DNA of 47,538 nt from Clostridiales bacterium UBA4698 (GCA_002404755.1 DHKI01000004.1:1-47538); one strand, 5' to 3'; shown: positions 17,245 to 26,083, numbered from the stretch's first letter. Numbers and translations: made by a program. Notes: generated from the sequence alone by a model not told the origin.

Positions 17245-19608
17245 CTATTCGCTTCTTAATGTAACATTACATTCTTTTGTTACTTTATCTATTATTTTAT
17301 TAAATACCTCAGTTACTTCTTCATCGCTTAGTGTCTTTTCAGGATTGTTAAATGTTAATGTATATGCTATTGATTTTTCATCTTCTGCTACATTTTCGCC
17401 CGTGTATACATCGAATACTTCTATGGCTTTTAACATTTTTCCACCAGCTTTTCTAATTGCCTCTTCTACTTCTCTTGATGTTTTTTCTTTTTTCATTACG
17501 AAAGCCACATCTTTTTGAACATTAGGGAACTTAGATATTTCTTTATACTTCATTGATTCACGTTTTATTTTTGATAATTTGTCCATATTTATTTCCATTA
17601 CGAATATGTCATCTTTAGAAACATTTGGATGTAATTTTCCTATTATACCGATTTTTTCTTCGCCTATATATATGCTTGCAGATTGACCTGGATGTAGTTC
17701 GGTTGGCAAATCTTTTACTTCTAATGTATATTTTCCTTCGTAGCCTAAGAAATCAAGTAATTCTTCCATTATTCCTTTTAATATATAGAAATTAACTTTT
17801 TCTTTTTGTACACCAACTCTGTAATTTCCGCTCATTAAACATGCAAGTGATAAATGTTCTCCATATTTTCCATCTTTGTTCCAAAAGCTCTTACCTATCT
17901 CGAATAAAGAAATATCTTTTTGATTACGAGCTTTATTGTAGTCGTATGTCATTTTTAATGATGGCAACAAACTATATCTTAAAGCATTTCTGTCTTCTGT
18001 CATTGGATCTAATATTTTTACTACATTAAATTCATCTGTTGTATATTTCTTTACTTCAGATTCTGGAATTAAGGCGTAACTTAATGTTTCGTTTAATCCA
18101 AGTTCAACCATTTTGTTTCTAGCAGCTCTTTTGAATTTATCATAATGGCCTGGTATTACTGGTAATATCATCTTTTTGCCTTTTATATTGTCCATTCCAT
18201 AAAATCTTCCGATATCATGGATTATATCTTCTTTTATTTGCAAATCCCATCTTCTGCTTGGAACTTTTACTTTTAACAAATCTCCATCTACATCAAAATC
18301 TAGCTTTAATCTTCTTAAAATATTTGATATTTCGTCATGTGGAATGTCTATTCCTAAAACATCTTTGATTTTTGTATATGTAACTTCAACAATTCTGTCA
18401 TCGCTGTTTGTTTTGTTATATACAGCCATTCCGCCTTCAATTTCAGCATCAGCATACTTTTGAAGCAAATGACAACATCTATTTACAGCCATTAAAGTTC
18501 TCTTTGGATCTAATCCTTTTTCAAATCTATTGCTTGCCTCACTTCTTAAAATCTTTTTTGAAGTAAGTCTAACTTTTACTGGATTGAATATTGCTGATTC
18601 TATTACGATATTTCTTGTATCATTTTCAACTTCTGTTGAAAGTCCACCCATAACACCAGCAAGTCCAATTGCTTTACTAGAATCTGCAATTACTATATCG
18701 TTTTCTGATAATTCTCTTTCTTGTTCATCTAGTGTTGTAAGCTTTTCACCGTTTTTCGCCATTCTAACTGTTAATGTATCTCCAAGTCTATCAGCATCGT
18801 AGAAATGAAGTGGCTGACCAACTTCTAGCATTACATAGTTGCTTATATCTACTACATTGTTAATTGGTCTAATGCCAGATGCTATAAGTCTATTTCTCAT
18901 CCACTTTGGACTTTCTCTTACAACTACATTTTTAACCTTTTTAGCATAGAAAAGAGTACAATTATCTGTTTCTATATTTAGGTTAAAGTCTTTTGCAAAA
19001 TCATTTTTATTTTCATTGTATGATAAATCAATATCTTTCACATCTTTATTATAAAGTGCACCTATTTCGTATGCCATTCCAAGGATTGAAAGTAAATCTC
19101 CTCTATTAGCTGTTAATTCAAAATCTATAACATCATCATCTAATCCTAGATATTTAATTGGATCTTCTCCAATTACTGCATCATCACCAAGTTCTGCAAT
19201 ACCTTCAACATCTTCTGGTTTCAAGAATTTATGCTCTAAACCAAGTTCTTCAATACTGCAAAGCATTCCACAAGATTCAACGCCTCTTAGTTTGCCTTTT
19301 TTAATTGTTCCATCTGGTAAAACTGCACCAATCAAAGCAACTATAACTTTTATACCAACTCTTGCATTTGGTGCTCCACAAACTATTTGCAAAACTTCAT
19401 TTCCAACATCAACTTTACATATATGTAAATGGTCTGAATCTGGATGTTTTTCGCATTCGATTATTTTGCCTATTGTAAGACCAGAAACTTGAACCAATTT
19501 TTTAGCACTATCGTACTCATTGCCTACGTTTGTCATATCTTCGCCAAGTGTTATCATATCTACTGGCACATCAACGTAATCTTTAAGAAAATTAATACTT
19601 AATTTCAT
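17245..19608 (-). CDS. pheT: Phenylalanyl-tRNA synthetase beta subunit
   Basis: 787 residues from ATG 19608 (MKLSINFLKDYVD, GGATGAGG upstream). It carries the tRNA-binding EMAP/Trbp111 domain (VSGLTIGKIIECEKHPDSDHLHICKVD), B3/B4 editing domain, B5 domain and C-terminal ferredoxin-like anticodon-binding domain. It forms the alpha2-beta2 enzyme with PheS. Its start lies 17 bases inside the end of pheS in another frame, giving translational coupling. Confidence 0.97.
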   Translation of the reverse strand: MKLSINFLKDYVDVPVDMITLGEDMTNVGNEYDSAKKLVQVSGLTIGKIIECEKHPDSDHLHICKVDVGNEVLQIVCGAPNARVGIKVIVALIGAVLPDGTIKKGKLRGVESCGMLCSIEELGLEHKFLKPEDVEGIAELGDDAVIGEDPIKYLGLDDDVIDFELTANRGDLLSILGMAYEIGALYNKDVKDIDLSYNENKNDFAKDFNLNIETDNCTLFYAKKVKNVVVRESPKWMRNRLIASGIRPINNVVDISNYVMLEVGQPLHFYDADRLGDTLTVRMAKNGEKLTTLDEQERELSENDIVIADSSKAIGLAGVMGGLSTEVENDTRNIVIESAIFNPVKVRLTSKKILRSEASNRFEKGLDPKRTLMAVNRCCHLLQKYADAEIEGGMAVYNKTNSDDRIVEVTYTKIKDVLGIDIPHDEISNILRRLKLDFDVDGDLLKVKVPSRRWDLQIKEDIIHDIGRFYGMDNIKGKKMILPVIPGHYDKFKRAARNKMVELGLNETLSYALIPESEVKKYTTDEFNVVKILDPMTEDRNALRYSLLPSLKMTYDYNKARNQKDISLFEIGKSFWNKDGKYGEHLSLACLMSGNYRVGVQKEKVNFYILKGIMEELLDFLGYEGKYTLEVKDLPTELHPGQSASIYIGEEKIGIIGKLHPNVSKDDIFVMEINMDKLSKIKRESMKYKEISKFPNVQKDVAFVMKKEKTSREVEEAIRKAGGKMLKAIEVFDVYTGENVAEDEKSIAYTLTFNNPEKTLSDEEVTEVFNKIIDKVTKECNVTLRSE

Positions 19609-20647
19609 TTTCCTCATCCTTTCTATCAAATTGTTTTAAAAATCTAACATCGTTTGTATACATTAAACGAATATCAGGGATTGAATATTTAAACATTGCA
19701 AGTCTATCAAGACCTGTACCAAATGCAAATCCAGTGAACTCATCTGGATCATATCCACCCATTCTTAAAACATTAGGATGTACCATTCCTGCACCTAAAA
19801 GCTCTATCCAACCTGTTTTCTTACATAGTGGACAACCTTTTCCTCCACACTTAAAGCAAGTAACATCAACTTCACATGATGGAGATGTGAATGGAAAATA
19901 GCTTGGTCTAAATCTGACTTTTGTTTCTTCTCCTAATAGCTTTTTAGCGAATATTTCAAGTGTTCCTTTTAAATCTGCAAGTGAAATATTTTTATCTATA
20001 ACTAAACCTTCTACTTGTCCAAATTGATGTGAGTGAGTAGCATCATCATCTCTTCTATATGTTTTTCCTGGACATATAATTCTTATTGGAGATTTTTCTT
20101 TGTTTGCTTGCATTACTCTTGATTGGCTAGATGATGTTTGTGTACGAAGCAAATATTCTTCATCTATGTAGAATGTATCTTGTGCATCTCTTGCTGGATG
20201 GCCAACAGTATAGTTTAGCAATCTAAAGCAATGCTCATCGTCTTCAAGTTCTGGGCCGTCGACTACATCATATCCCATAGAAACAAATAAATCTTCAACT
20301 TCTTCAATTATTCTATTAAATGGATGTTTTGAACCTCTTATATTTTTTTCACTAGGTAATGAGATATCTATTGTCTCTTTTTGAAGTTTTTGATTTATTC
20401 TCTCATCCTCTAATCTTTTTTGAATGCTAGTAAATGTATCATTAAAATATGTTCTTAGACGATTTACCTCCATTCCGTAATCCTTTTTCTCTTCAGGTTT
20501 TACATCTTTAATGCCAGTATTAAGTTCTGTTATAATACCTTTTTTGCCCATGTACAAAACCTTTAAATCGTTAAGTTCCTGATTTGTCTTAACTGCATCG
20601 AACTTTTCTTTAAGTTCTTTAATAAGTAAATCAATTTTTTCTTTCAT
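19592..20647 (-). CDS. pheS: Phenylalanyl-tRNA synthetase alpha subunit
   Basis: 351 residues with an N-terminal coiled coil and the class II catalytic core: motif 2 (SPIRIICPGKTYRRDDDATHSHQFGQVEGLVID) and motif 3 (FAFGTGLDRLAMFKY). The Cys cluster CFKCGGKGCPLCKKTGW is typical of clostridial PheS. Controlled by the upstream T-box. Confidence 0.97.
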   Translation of the reverse strand: MKEKIDLLIKELKEKFDAVKTNQELNDLKVLYMGKKGIITELNTGIKDVKPEEKKDYGMEVNRLRTYFNDTFTSIQKRLEDERINQKLQKETIDISLPSEKNIRGSKHPFNRIIEEVEDLFVSMGYDVVDGPELEDDEHCFRLLNYTVGHPARDAQDTFYIDEEYLLRTQTSSSQSRVMQANKEKSPIRIICPGKTYRRDDDATHSHQFGQVEGLVIDKNISLADLKGTLEIFAKKLLGEETKVRFRPSYFPFTSPSCEVDVTCFKCGGKGCPLCKKTGWIELLGAGMVHPNVLRMGGYDPDEFTGFAFGTGLDRLAMFKYSIPDIRLMYTNDVRFLKQFDRKDEENEIKY

Positions 20648-20816
20648 TTTTAAGCTCCTTTCTAATTTTGGGTGTGTTTACTAATTATATTTCTTTGGCT
20701 TTATTTTAGTGTGTTGCTATCAATTGTTTTATGGAGCACACCTAAGCTTAAGCTACATTATGTTTTATTTTTTAATAAATTAGCTCACACTACCAATTTT
20801 TTATTCCTTAGAAAAC

Positions 20817-21060
20817 AAAAATCCCAAGGAATTTTTTATTCCTTGGGACGAATTTATATTATTCGCGGTACCACCCAAATTCTAGTAGCAAGATGTTACT
20901 AGCACTTTAAGTTTAGATTAACGCTCTAATCACGACTTTTAAAGTATAGCTCCTACATTTGAAATTCATTATTTTGCTTATCTTAAAAGGGCTTTCAGCC
21001 GATGACCCTTTCTTTCTAAAAGAACTCAAAACAACTACTTTGAATGTAATCATAGCTACG
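20817..21060 (-). promoter_or_regulatory. T-box leader (Phe) of pheST
   Basis: The T-box sequence TGGTACCGCG (20864-20873, minus strand) is followed by an intrinsic terminator: CCCAAGGAAT and ATTCCTTGGG with a T run (20817-20848). Upstream stem I has an AGTA-like segment and a likely specifier TTC (20961-20963, within GAATTTCAAATG), matching the phenylalanine genes downstream. Uncharged tRNA-Phe would favour the antiterminator. The stretch 20648-20816 shows no further gene. Confidence 0.92.
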
Positions 21061-21065
21061 TTACT

Positions 21066-21094
21066 ATACTATTCTTTTTTTATTCAAAAGTCAA
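21066..21094 (-). promoter_or_regulatory. Promoter of the pheST T-box transcript
   Basis: On the minus strand TTGACT (21089-21094), 17 nt, TAGTAT (21066-21071). Confidence 0.75.
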
Positions 21095-21104
21095 GAAAAA
21101 TTCA

Positions 21105-21139
21105 AAAATCCCTCAGTTCTTTTAAAACTGAGGGATTTT
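21105..21139 (-). terminator. Terminator of the 152-aa orphan
   Basis: AAAATCCCTCAGTT (21105-21118) and AACTGAGGGATTTT (21126-21139) form a 14-bp perfect stem flanked by A and T tracts, just beyond the orphan stop and before the pheS promoter. Confidence 0.85.
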
Positions 21140-21142
21140 CTT

Positions 21143-21601
21143 TTAAATTTCTATGCCATGCTTCCTCGCGACTATCTTTATCTTTTCAAAATCATCAATG
21201 AGCTGATGAATTTCGATAACCCTGCGAGAGTTCCCATCGACTCGAAATTGACCAAAAGTCCTTTCCAAGTCTTCGGTAACTTTTTTATACCGGTCAAGAA
21301 CAAGCCTTCCAAGTTCTTTATCCTCCTCAAATTCTGGTGTGCCCAGCTTTTCCAGCATAGGAAAAGCTTTGATATACTCAGCGTAGAAAGCTTTCTTTCT
21401 GTCATCCTTGGACTTTACAGATGCCTCGTAGTATTCTTCAAGGTGAAGCTGGAAAGTTCCAAGAGCTTTCAGAAGTTCAGGAGCAACTTCAGGGAGAATA
21501 TAAATCTTCTCTATCGCCTGATTAACATGTTCCTGGGTGGTTGCCTTGTCTTCAATAAGAAGTATGCCTGCAGTTTGTACTGCCACATTTGATGATTTCA
21601 A
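21143..21601 (-). CDS. Orphan protein of unknown function (152 aa), TTG start, atypical composition
   Basis: Not recognised. Probably all-helical and acidic, with EHVNQAIEKIYILPEVAPELLKALGTFQLHLEEYYEAS and a later ELGRLVLDRYKKVTEDLERTFGQF suggesting a helical bundle; no signal peptide or membrane segment. The best start is TTG at 21601, 9 nt after AAAGGA; the nearby ATG is in another frame. It has a consensus promoter and its own terminator. Codon use is GC-richer than neighbours, with one CGG (21290-21292) read in frame as Arg in DRYKK. Probably acquired. Confidence 0.65.
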   Translation of the reverse strand: MKSSNVAVQTAGILLIEDKATTQEHVNQAIEKIYILPEVAPELLKALGTFQLHLEEYYEASVKSKDDRKKAFYAEYIKAFPMLEKLGTPEFEEDKELGRLVLDRYKKVTEDLERTFGQFRVDGNSRRVIEIHQLIDDFEKIKIVARKHGIEI

Positions 21602-21648
21602 TTGTTTTCATCCTTTCAATTAACACTTATTTTTAACGAACATTTATT

Positions 21649-21677
21649 ATTATAGTACGTTTTATGTACCTTGTCAA
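21649..21677 (-). promoter_or_regulatory. Consensus promoter of the 152-aa orphan
   Basis: On the minus strand TTGACA (21672-21677), 17 nt, TATAAT (21649-21654): an exact sigma-A consensus. GTAC repeats lie inside the spacer (AGGTACAT and ACGTAC). Confidence 0.8.
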
Positions 21678-21760
21678 TATTTTCCACGAAATAAATGAGA
21701 AAAATTTCAAGTGTAACTTAACAAAGTAAATTCCATTTAACCATAATAAAGATGGAAGTT

Positions 21761-21789
21761 ACTCTTACACTAAGAATTAATGTAAGAGT
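21761..21789. repeat. Inverted repeat upstream of the orphan unit
   Basis: ACTCTTACA (21761-21769) and TGTAAGAGT (21781-21789) form a perfect 9-bp stem with an 11-nt loop. There is no T tract on either strand. It abuts the decayed murD fragment and could mark a former insertion boundary, which is speculative. Confidence 0.45.
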
Positions 21790-21817
21790 TAATTCTGGAT
21801 TATAATGAAAGTGCAAG

Positions 21818-21890
21818 AATAACTCCGTCATCTAGTTTTACCCTTGTTGAAAAATATCTAACTTCATCTTTTGCTTCAAATGAAAAGTCT
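21818..21890 (-). pseudogene. Isolated 73-bp fragment of a murD copy
   Basis: This stretch matches 24113-24185 inside the intact murD at 67 of 73 positions with no gaps. Read in the murD frame it gives DFSFEAKDEVRYFSTRVKLDDG against DFSLEAKGEVRYF in the gene; only two of six changes alter the protein. A TAA lies directly upstream in frame and another stop soon after, and there is no start, so it is a remnant. It lies about 2.3 kb from murD, between two atypical orphans. Confidence 0.85.
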
Positions 21891-21903
21891 TTTTAGACAA
21901 GTC

Positions 21904-21932
21904 AAAAGAGTTTGCAAAATGCAAACTCTTTT
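21904..21932 (-). terminator. Terminator of the 189-aa orphan
   Basis: AAAAGAGTTTGCA and TGCAAACTCTTTT form a perfect 13-bp stem with a 3-nt loop and A/T flanks. Confidence 0.8.
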
Positions 21933-21940
21933 GTTAGACC

Positions 21941-22510
21941 TTATTTAGTCTTTGCACTCTCGGCCTTAGGCTCTACTTGCTTCGCCTTTGTCCTCGGGTG
22001 CTTTGCACGAAGTTCCTTAATCTTTTTAAGTTCGTCAAGACGCTTACCGCAAAGTTCCGCAACTCGAGAATCCGAGGTGCTGTACAAACGCTCCTCCGCC
22101 TCTTCTTCGGACATCTTAGCGATAGTCGCCTCCTCAAGCACTTTGAGACGCTCATTGCACAACTCCTTAACCAAAGAATCCGAAGTGTTGTTAAGCGTTT
22201 CTCTTGCCTCTGCTTCATTCATTCCAGCTATTGACCTAACTTCCACCTCTTTTGCTTTGAGTCTCTCTTCTTCTTTGAGTCTCTTCCTTTCTGCTGCCTT
22301 CGTCCGTATGTCAGAAACTTTCGAACCCAGCCAAGAACCGAACTTGCTTGAGATAATTCCAATCAAAGCAATTATCCCGAGTATAACGAGAAGATATCTC
22401 ATTGTTTGAAAACCGTTGACGTTGAAGATTCCCAGCCAGACGATGCTTATCGTTAAGATAAGATTCGCAATGAAAGAAAGTGCATCAAGAAACTTTTTGT
22501 TGTTTTTCAT
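21941..22510 (-). CDS. Orphan membrane-anchored coiled-coil protein with tandem repeat (189 aa)
   Basis: Not recognised. Two N-terminal membrane helices (about 11-29 and 38-55) are followed by a charged helix and two tandem repeats of about 31 residues, starting MNEAEARETLNNTSDS and MSEEEAEERLYSTSDS, each continuing with a Leu-Cys-x-x-Arg-Leu core. The Lys/Ala-rich tail is cytoplasmic by charge. AGGAGG lies upstream. Codon use is GC-richer than neighbours and one CGG (22304-22306) is read in frame as Arg. It has its own consensus promoter and terminator. Probably acquired. Confidence 0.7.
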   Translation of the reverse strand: MKNNKKFLDALSFIANLILTISIVWLGIFNVNGFQTMRYLLVILGIIALIGIISSKFGSWLGSKVSDIRTKAAERKRLKEEERLKAKEVEVRSIAGMNEAEARETLNNTSDSLVKELCNERLKVLEEATIAKMSEEEAEERLYSTSDSRVAELCGKRLDELKKIKELRAKHPRTKAKQVEPKAESAKTK

Positions 22511-22553
22511 AATGAAAAACCTCCTATATAATATTATTTTTCAATGCAATATT

Positions 22554-22582
22554 ATTATATATTATTTATGTAAATCTGTCAA
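22554..22582 (-). promoter_or_regulatory. Consensus promoter of the 189-aa orphan
   Basis: On the minus strand TTGACA (22577-22582), 17 nt, TATAAT (22554-22559): exact consensus. The remaining gap to rpmF shows no gene. Confidence 0.8.
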
Positions 22583-22723
22583 GTCTCATGACACTTTTTA
22601 TTGAAGGTATGACTATTATCGTACTTATTGATAGCTAGACTAACTTCTACTTGCAAATACACACTCAACTCCACAAACAGTCGTAATCCTTTTTTATTAT
22701 CAGTTAAAATATTGCCTACAAAA

Positions 22724-22747
22724 AAACAACCTCTTTAAAGGTTGTTT
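22724..22747 (-). terminator. Terminator after rpmF
   Basis: On the minus strand AAACAACCT and AGGTTGTTT followed by a run of T. Confidence 0.8.
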
Positions 22748-22753
22748 CTTCTA

Positions 22754-22945
22754 TTATTCAGCGTCTTTTTTACCAACAGCTATAACTTCTTTTCCATCAT
22801 AATATCCGCAGTTCTTGCATACTCTATGTGGTTCTACTGGTTCATGGCAATGTGAACATTCACCAAAACTTGGTTTTTCAAGTTTCCATGTAGATCTTCT
22901 AAGACCTGTTCTAGCTTTAGACCATCTTCTTTTTGGTTGTGCCAT
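22754..22945 (-). CDS. rpmF: 50S ribosomal protein bL32
   Basis: 63 residues. MAQPKRRWSKARTGLRRSTW is the bL32 N terminus; CSHCHEPVEPHRVCKNCGYY has the two CxxC pairs of the zinc-binding form. GAGGAGG-like site before the ATG. Part of the large ribosomal subunit near the exit tunnel. Single-gene unit here, without the yceD-like partner often found upstream. Confidence 0.97.
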   Translation of the reverse strand: MAQPKRRWSKARTGLRRSTWKLEKPSFGECSHCHEPVEPHRVCKNCGYYDGKEVIAVGKKDAE

Positions 22946-23084
22946 TCTATTTCCCTCCTCTTATGCTAATCTTTTATATGTGTAATTTTAAAAACAAGCG
23001 TGCGCCGTTTTCAAAATTTCTATTACCTCGGCGTCAACTTTTAAAAGTATATACTGTTTTTTTTATTTTGTCAAGTAATTTACC

Positions 23085-23303
23085 CTAATCTAACGGATAA
23101 AACTTAATAGTTGCATCTGGAATTGCTCCATCATATTTTGGCTTTTCTATATTTAAATCGAACGAAGCAATTGTCTTATACGGTGAAGTTGCACATGTTG
23201 TTGAGTCATTTGTGCAAGTAACTGGACTTACTGCTTCTGGTAAATATGTATTACTTTTTTTGTTTTGTTTAAATGTAATCGCTAATCTACTAAATAATCC
23301 CAT
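23085..23303 (-). CDS. Small protein of unknown function (72 aa)
   Basis: Not recognised. ATG 23303 follows AGAGGAA. An N-terminal basic amphipathic helix (GLFSRLAITFKQNKK) precedes a Thr/Ser/Cys segment (VTCTNDSTTCAT) and a beta-like tail. No clear signal peptide. It stands between rpmF and murD, with composition like the host. It may be a real small protein, but support is only the ribosome site and host-like composition. Confidence 0.5.
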   Translation of the reverse strand: MGLFSRLAITFKQNKKSNTYLPEAVSPVTCTNDSTTCATSPYKTIASFDLNIEKPKYDGAIPDATIKFYPLD

Positions 23304-23485
23304 ATGCTATTCCTCTTTTCTTTTGTTTTTTCACATATAGTCTATATGTTTTAAAGAGATTTTTCAATAGTTTTTACAAAATTTTCTTTTTAGCTCTCCT
23401 ATATGTCAATTTTTTATTTCAAAACACAACTTTTATTATGTATTTTTCTCCAATTATTCTTTTATTAAGCATCTCGTTACGGCAA

Positions 23486-24895
23486 TTATTTGCCTATGCT
23501 ATGTACTAGTTCTTTATATTTGTTTCCTCTTTCTTCAAAGTTCTTGAACATATCAAAACTTGCACTTGCAGGTGAGAAAAACACTGTATCTCCTTCACTT
23601 GCAACTTCATAAGCTTTATTAACAGCTTCTTCTAAAGATGTACACTCAATTATAGGTAAATCTATGTTTCCGCCTCTTCTTTCGATTTCTTGCAATGTGG
23701 CATTTTTTATTTTTTCCTTTGTTTGACCTAGTAAGACTAATGTTTTAACATGATCTACTATGTACCTTCCCATATCAGTATAATCAAGGTGTTTATCATA
23801 GCCACCTGCTATTAAAATAACTTTGTTTTTAAAGCTTACAAGTCCAGCTATTGTTCTTGTTGGACTACTTCCAATTGAGTCATTATACCATTTTACACCG
23901 TTTAATAATCTAACAAATTCATTTCTATGTTCTACACCTTTAAATGTTGTTAATACACTCACTATATCTTCTGGTTTTACTAAATCTTTAACCGCAGCAA
24001 TTGCTGTACATGCGTTTTCAATATTGTGTGCTCCAAGAAGTAATATATCGTCTACATTTATTATTTGTTTTCTGATTTTATCTTCAGATATCTTTATCAT
24101 ATTATTATCTAAAATAACTCCATCATCTAGTTTGACTCTTGTTGAAAAATATCTAACTTCGCCTTTTGCTTCAAGTGAAAAGTCTCTTGTTATATCGTTA
24201 TCATAATTTAGTACAACAATACCATCTTTGTCTTGATATTTAAATATATTTTTCTTTGCTTCTATGTACTCCTCATATGATTTATGGATGTCTAAATGAT
24301 TTGGAGAAACATTAGTAACAACAGCTATTTGAGGGCTTTTCTTAAGAGTCATCAATTGAAAACTACTTAGTTCTAGAACTATTATATCTTCTGGTCTCAT
24401 CTCATCTATCTTAGCAAATAAAGGAATTCCTATATTTCCACCTAAATAGCAATGATGTCCAGCTGCCTCTAGCATCTTATATATAAGCGTGGTGGTTGTG
24501 GTCTTTCCGTCGCTACCTGTAATTCCTATAATCTTTCCTGGACATAAATCTATTAGCATTTCAATTTCAGATGTAAGAATTGCACCTCTGTCTAATTCTT
24601 TTTCCAACTCTGGAATATCTGGTCTCATACTTGGCGATCTGAAAATTATGTCATATCCTACAAGGTTTTTTAAATAATTTTCACCTAAAGAAAATTTAAT
24701 TCCTTGTATTGCATACTCTTCTATTAAAGATTTATCTAATTCTTCCTCGCTTTTTTTATCAAATACTGTTATATTTGCGTCTAAATCCATAAGGTACTTT
24801 ATTAGTGGTGTATTGCTCACTCCCATACCCATTATCGCAACATATTTTCCTTTTACGTAATTTTTAAATTCTTCTAAATTTTTATTCGTAAACAT
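23486..24895 (-). CDS. murD: UDP-N-acetylmuramoylalanine--D-glutamate ligase
   Basis: Adds D-Glu to UDP-MurNAc-L-Ala in the cytoplasm, ATP-dependent. 469 residues. N-terminal UDP-binding Rossmann part (VAIMGMGVSNTPLI), the Mur ligase P-loop GITGSDGKTTTTTLI (124-138), LELSSFQL, and SPNHLDIHKSYEEYIEAK. The C-terminal ligase domain holds DSIGSSPTRTIAGL. Co-directional with pfkA 22 nt upstream. A 73-bp segment of this gene is duplicated at 21818-21890. Confidence 0.97.
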   Translation of the reverse strand: MFTNKNLEEFKNYVKGKYVAIMGMGVSNTPLIKYLMDLDANITVFDKKSEEELDKSLIEEYAIQGIKFSLGENYLKNLVGYDIIFRSPSMRPDIPELEKELDRGAILTSEIEMLIDLCPGKIIGITGSDGKTTTTTLIYKMLEAAGHHCYLGGNIGIPLFAKIDEMRPEDIIVLELSSFQLMTLKKSPQIAVVTNVSPNHLDIHKSYEEYIEAKKNIFKYQDKDGIVVLNYDNDITRDFSLEAKGEVRYFSTRVKLDDGVILDNNMIKISEDKIRKQIINVDDILLLGAHNIENACTAIAAVKDLVKPEDIVSVLTTFKGVEHRNEFVRLLNGVKWYNDSIGSSPTRTIAGLVSFKNKVILIAGGYDKHLDYTDMGRYIVDHVKTLVLLGQTKEKIKNATLQEIERRGGNIDLPIIECTSLEEAVNKAYEVASEGDTVFFSPASASFDMFKNFEERGNKYKELVHSIGK

Positions 24896-24917
24896 TTAAA
24901 CCTCCATGATTACTGTA

Positions 24918-26042
24918 TTACTTATCTCCCAAACAAATGCCTACTCTTCTAGCTGTTTGTACCCAGTCAGAATCCATAGTTACAGTTTTTAAGTTTGATG
25001 ATTGTGCACCTATTTCCGTATTCTTACCAGCAACTTCATCCAATGATACATGAGTAAGTTTGCCATTTAATAATGTTACCATTTCATTGAATTTTCCTTC
25101 CAATGCAAGTTGCATTGCCATAGAACCATATTCTGTTGACAAAATTCTATCGTAAGCTCCTGTATTTCCACCTCTTTGGATATATCCAAGAGATGTGCTT
25201 CTTGCTTCATAGCCTGTTAACTTTTCTATTTCTCTAGCTACAAATTCACCAGCTCCGCCTAATTTTATTTGGTCTAAACCTGAATTTTTCTCCTCTACTT
25301 CTCTTACTGCAACTTCTCCTCCAATAGGTTTAGCACCTTCTGCTACAACTATTATACTGTGTTTCTTGCCTTTTGCTCTTCTTTGATTTATTTTATTTAT
25401 AATGGCATTAAAGTCATACGGTATCTCTGGAATTAAAACAGTGTCTGCACCTCCAGCTATTCCTGCTGCTAGTGCTATCCAACCTGCATATCTTCCCATT
25501 ACTTCTAATACTAAAATTCTGCCATGTGATTCAGCTGTTGTTTTTATTCTATCTACAGCCTCTGTTGCGACTTCAACTGCAGTGTAAAATCCAAATGTTA
25601 TATCTGTACTAGGTACGTCATTATCTATTGTCTTTGGAACACCTATTACATTTACTCCTCTTCTTGTATAGTCTCTAGCAGACTTTAAAGAACCGTCGCC
25701 ACCGATTATTATTAAGCAATCAAAACCTTCATTCCTTAGTCTTTCGGCTATTTCAAAAGATTTATCTACATGTTCTATATCTCCGTTTGCATTTTTTACT
25801 GGTATTGAAAATGTGTTAGTTTTATTATTTGATCCAAGTATAGTTCCACCTTTAGCTATTATATCACTAACCGCCAATGGATCTAACTTTACATATCTAT
25901 TCTCTAAAAGACCTTTATATCCTTCCAAAAAACCATATGTTTCAACATTAGCATATTCGGCAGTTTTTACTATTCCTCTAATTACAGCATTAAGTCCAGG
26001 GCAATCTCCACCAGCTGTAATTATACCAACTTTCTTTACCAT
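24918..26042 (-). CDS. pfkA: 6-phosphofructokinase (group III type)
   Basis: Phosphorylates fructose-6-phosphate in glycolysis. 374 residues, longer than the 320-aa Bacillus enzyme. GGDGS (114-118) carries the Gly linked to ATP use, whereas PKTIDND (136-142) has the Lys found in pyrophosphate-using and mixed group III enzymes. The Gly/Lys pair is known in ATP-dependent group III members, so ATP is the likely donor, but the call needs an assay. MGRYAGWIAL and GYIQRGG are the substrate-binding motifs. Confidence 0.93.
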   Translation of the reverse strand: MVKKVGIITAGGDCPGLNAVIRGIVKTAEYANVETYGFLEGYKGLLENRYVKLDPLAVSDIIAKGGTILGSNNKTNTFSIPVKNANGDIEHVDKSFEIAERLRNEGFDCLIIIGGDGSLKSARDYTRRGVNVIGVPKTIDNDVPSTDITFGFYTAVEVATEAVDRIKTTAESHGRILVLEVMGRYAGWIALAAGIAGGADTVLIPEIPYDFNAIINKINQRRAKGKKHSIIVVAEGAKPIGGEVAVREVEEKNSGLDQIKLGGAGEFVAREIEKLTGYEARSTSLGYIQRGGNTGAYDRILSTEYGSMAMQLALEGKFNEMVTLLNGKLTHVSLDEVAGKNTEIGAQSSNLKTVTMDSDWVQTARRVGICLGDK

Positions 26043-26083
26043 AATAATTTCCTCCTTTGTTTCTTTATCTTAACTAGTTTTAC

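Noticed and set aside
20648..20902. Small plus-strand open frame in the pheS leader
   Set aside because: It is antisense to the T-box leader, without promoter or ribosome site.
21178..21405. +1 frame after CGG in the 152-aa orphan, open to 21178
   Set aside because: It is open for a while, but the zero-frame protein is the coherent one (acidic helical, continuous) and the alternative is low in helix-forming order. Taken as chance.
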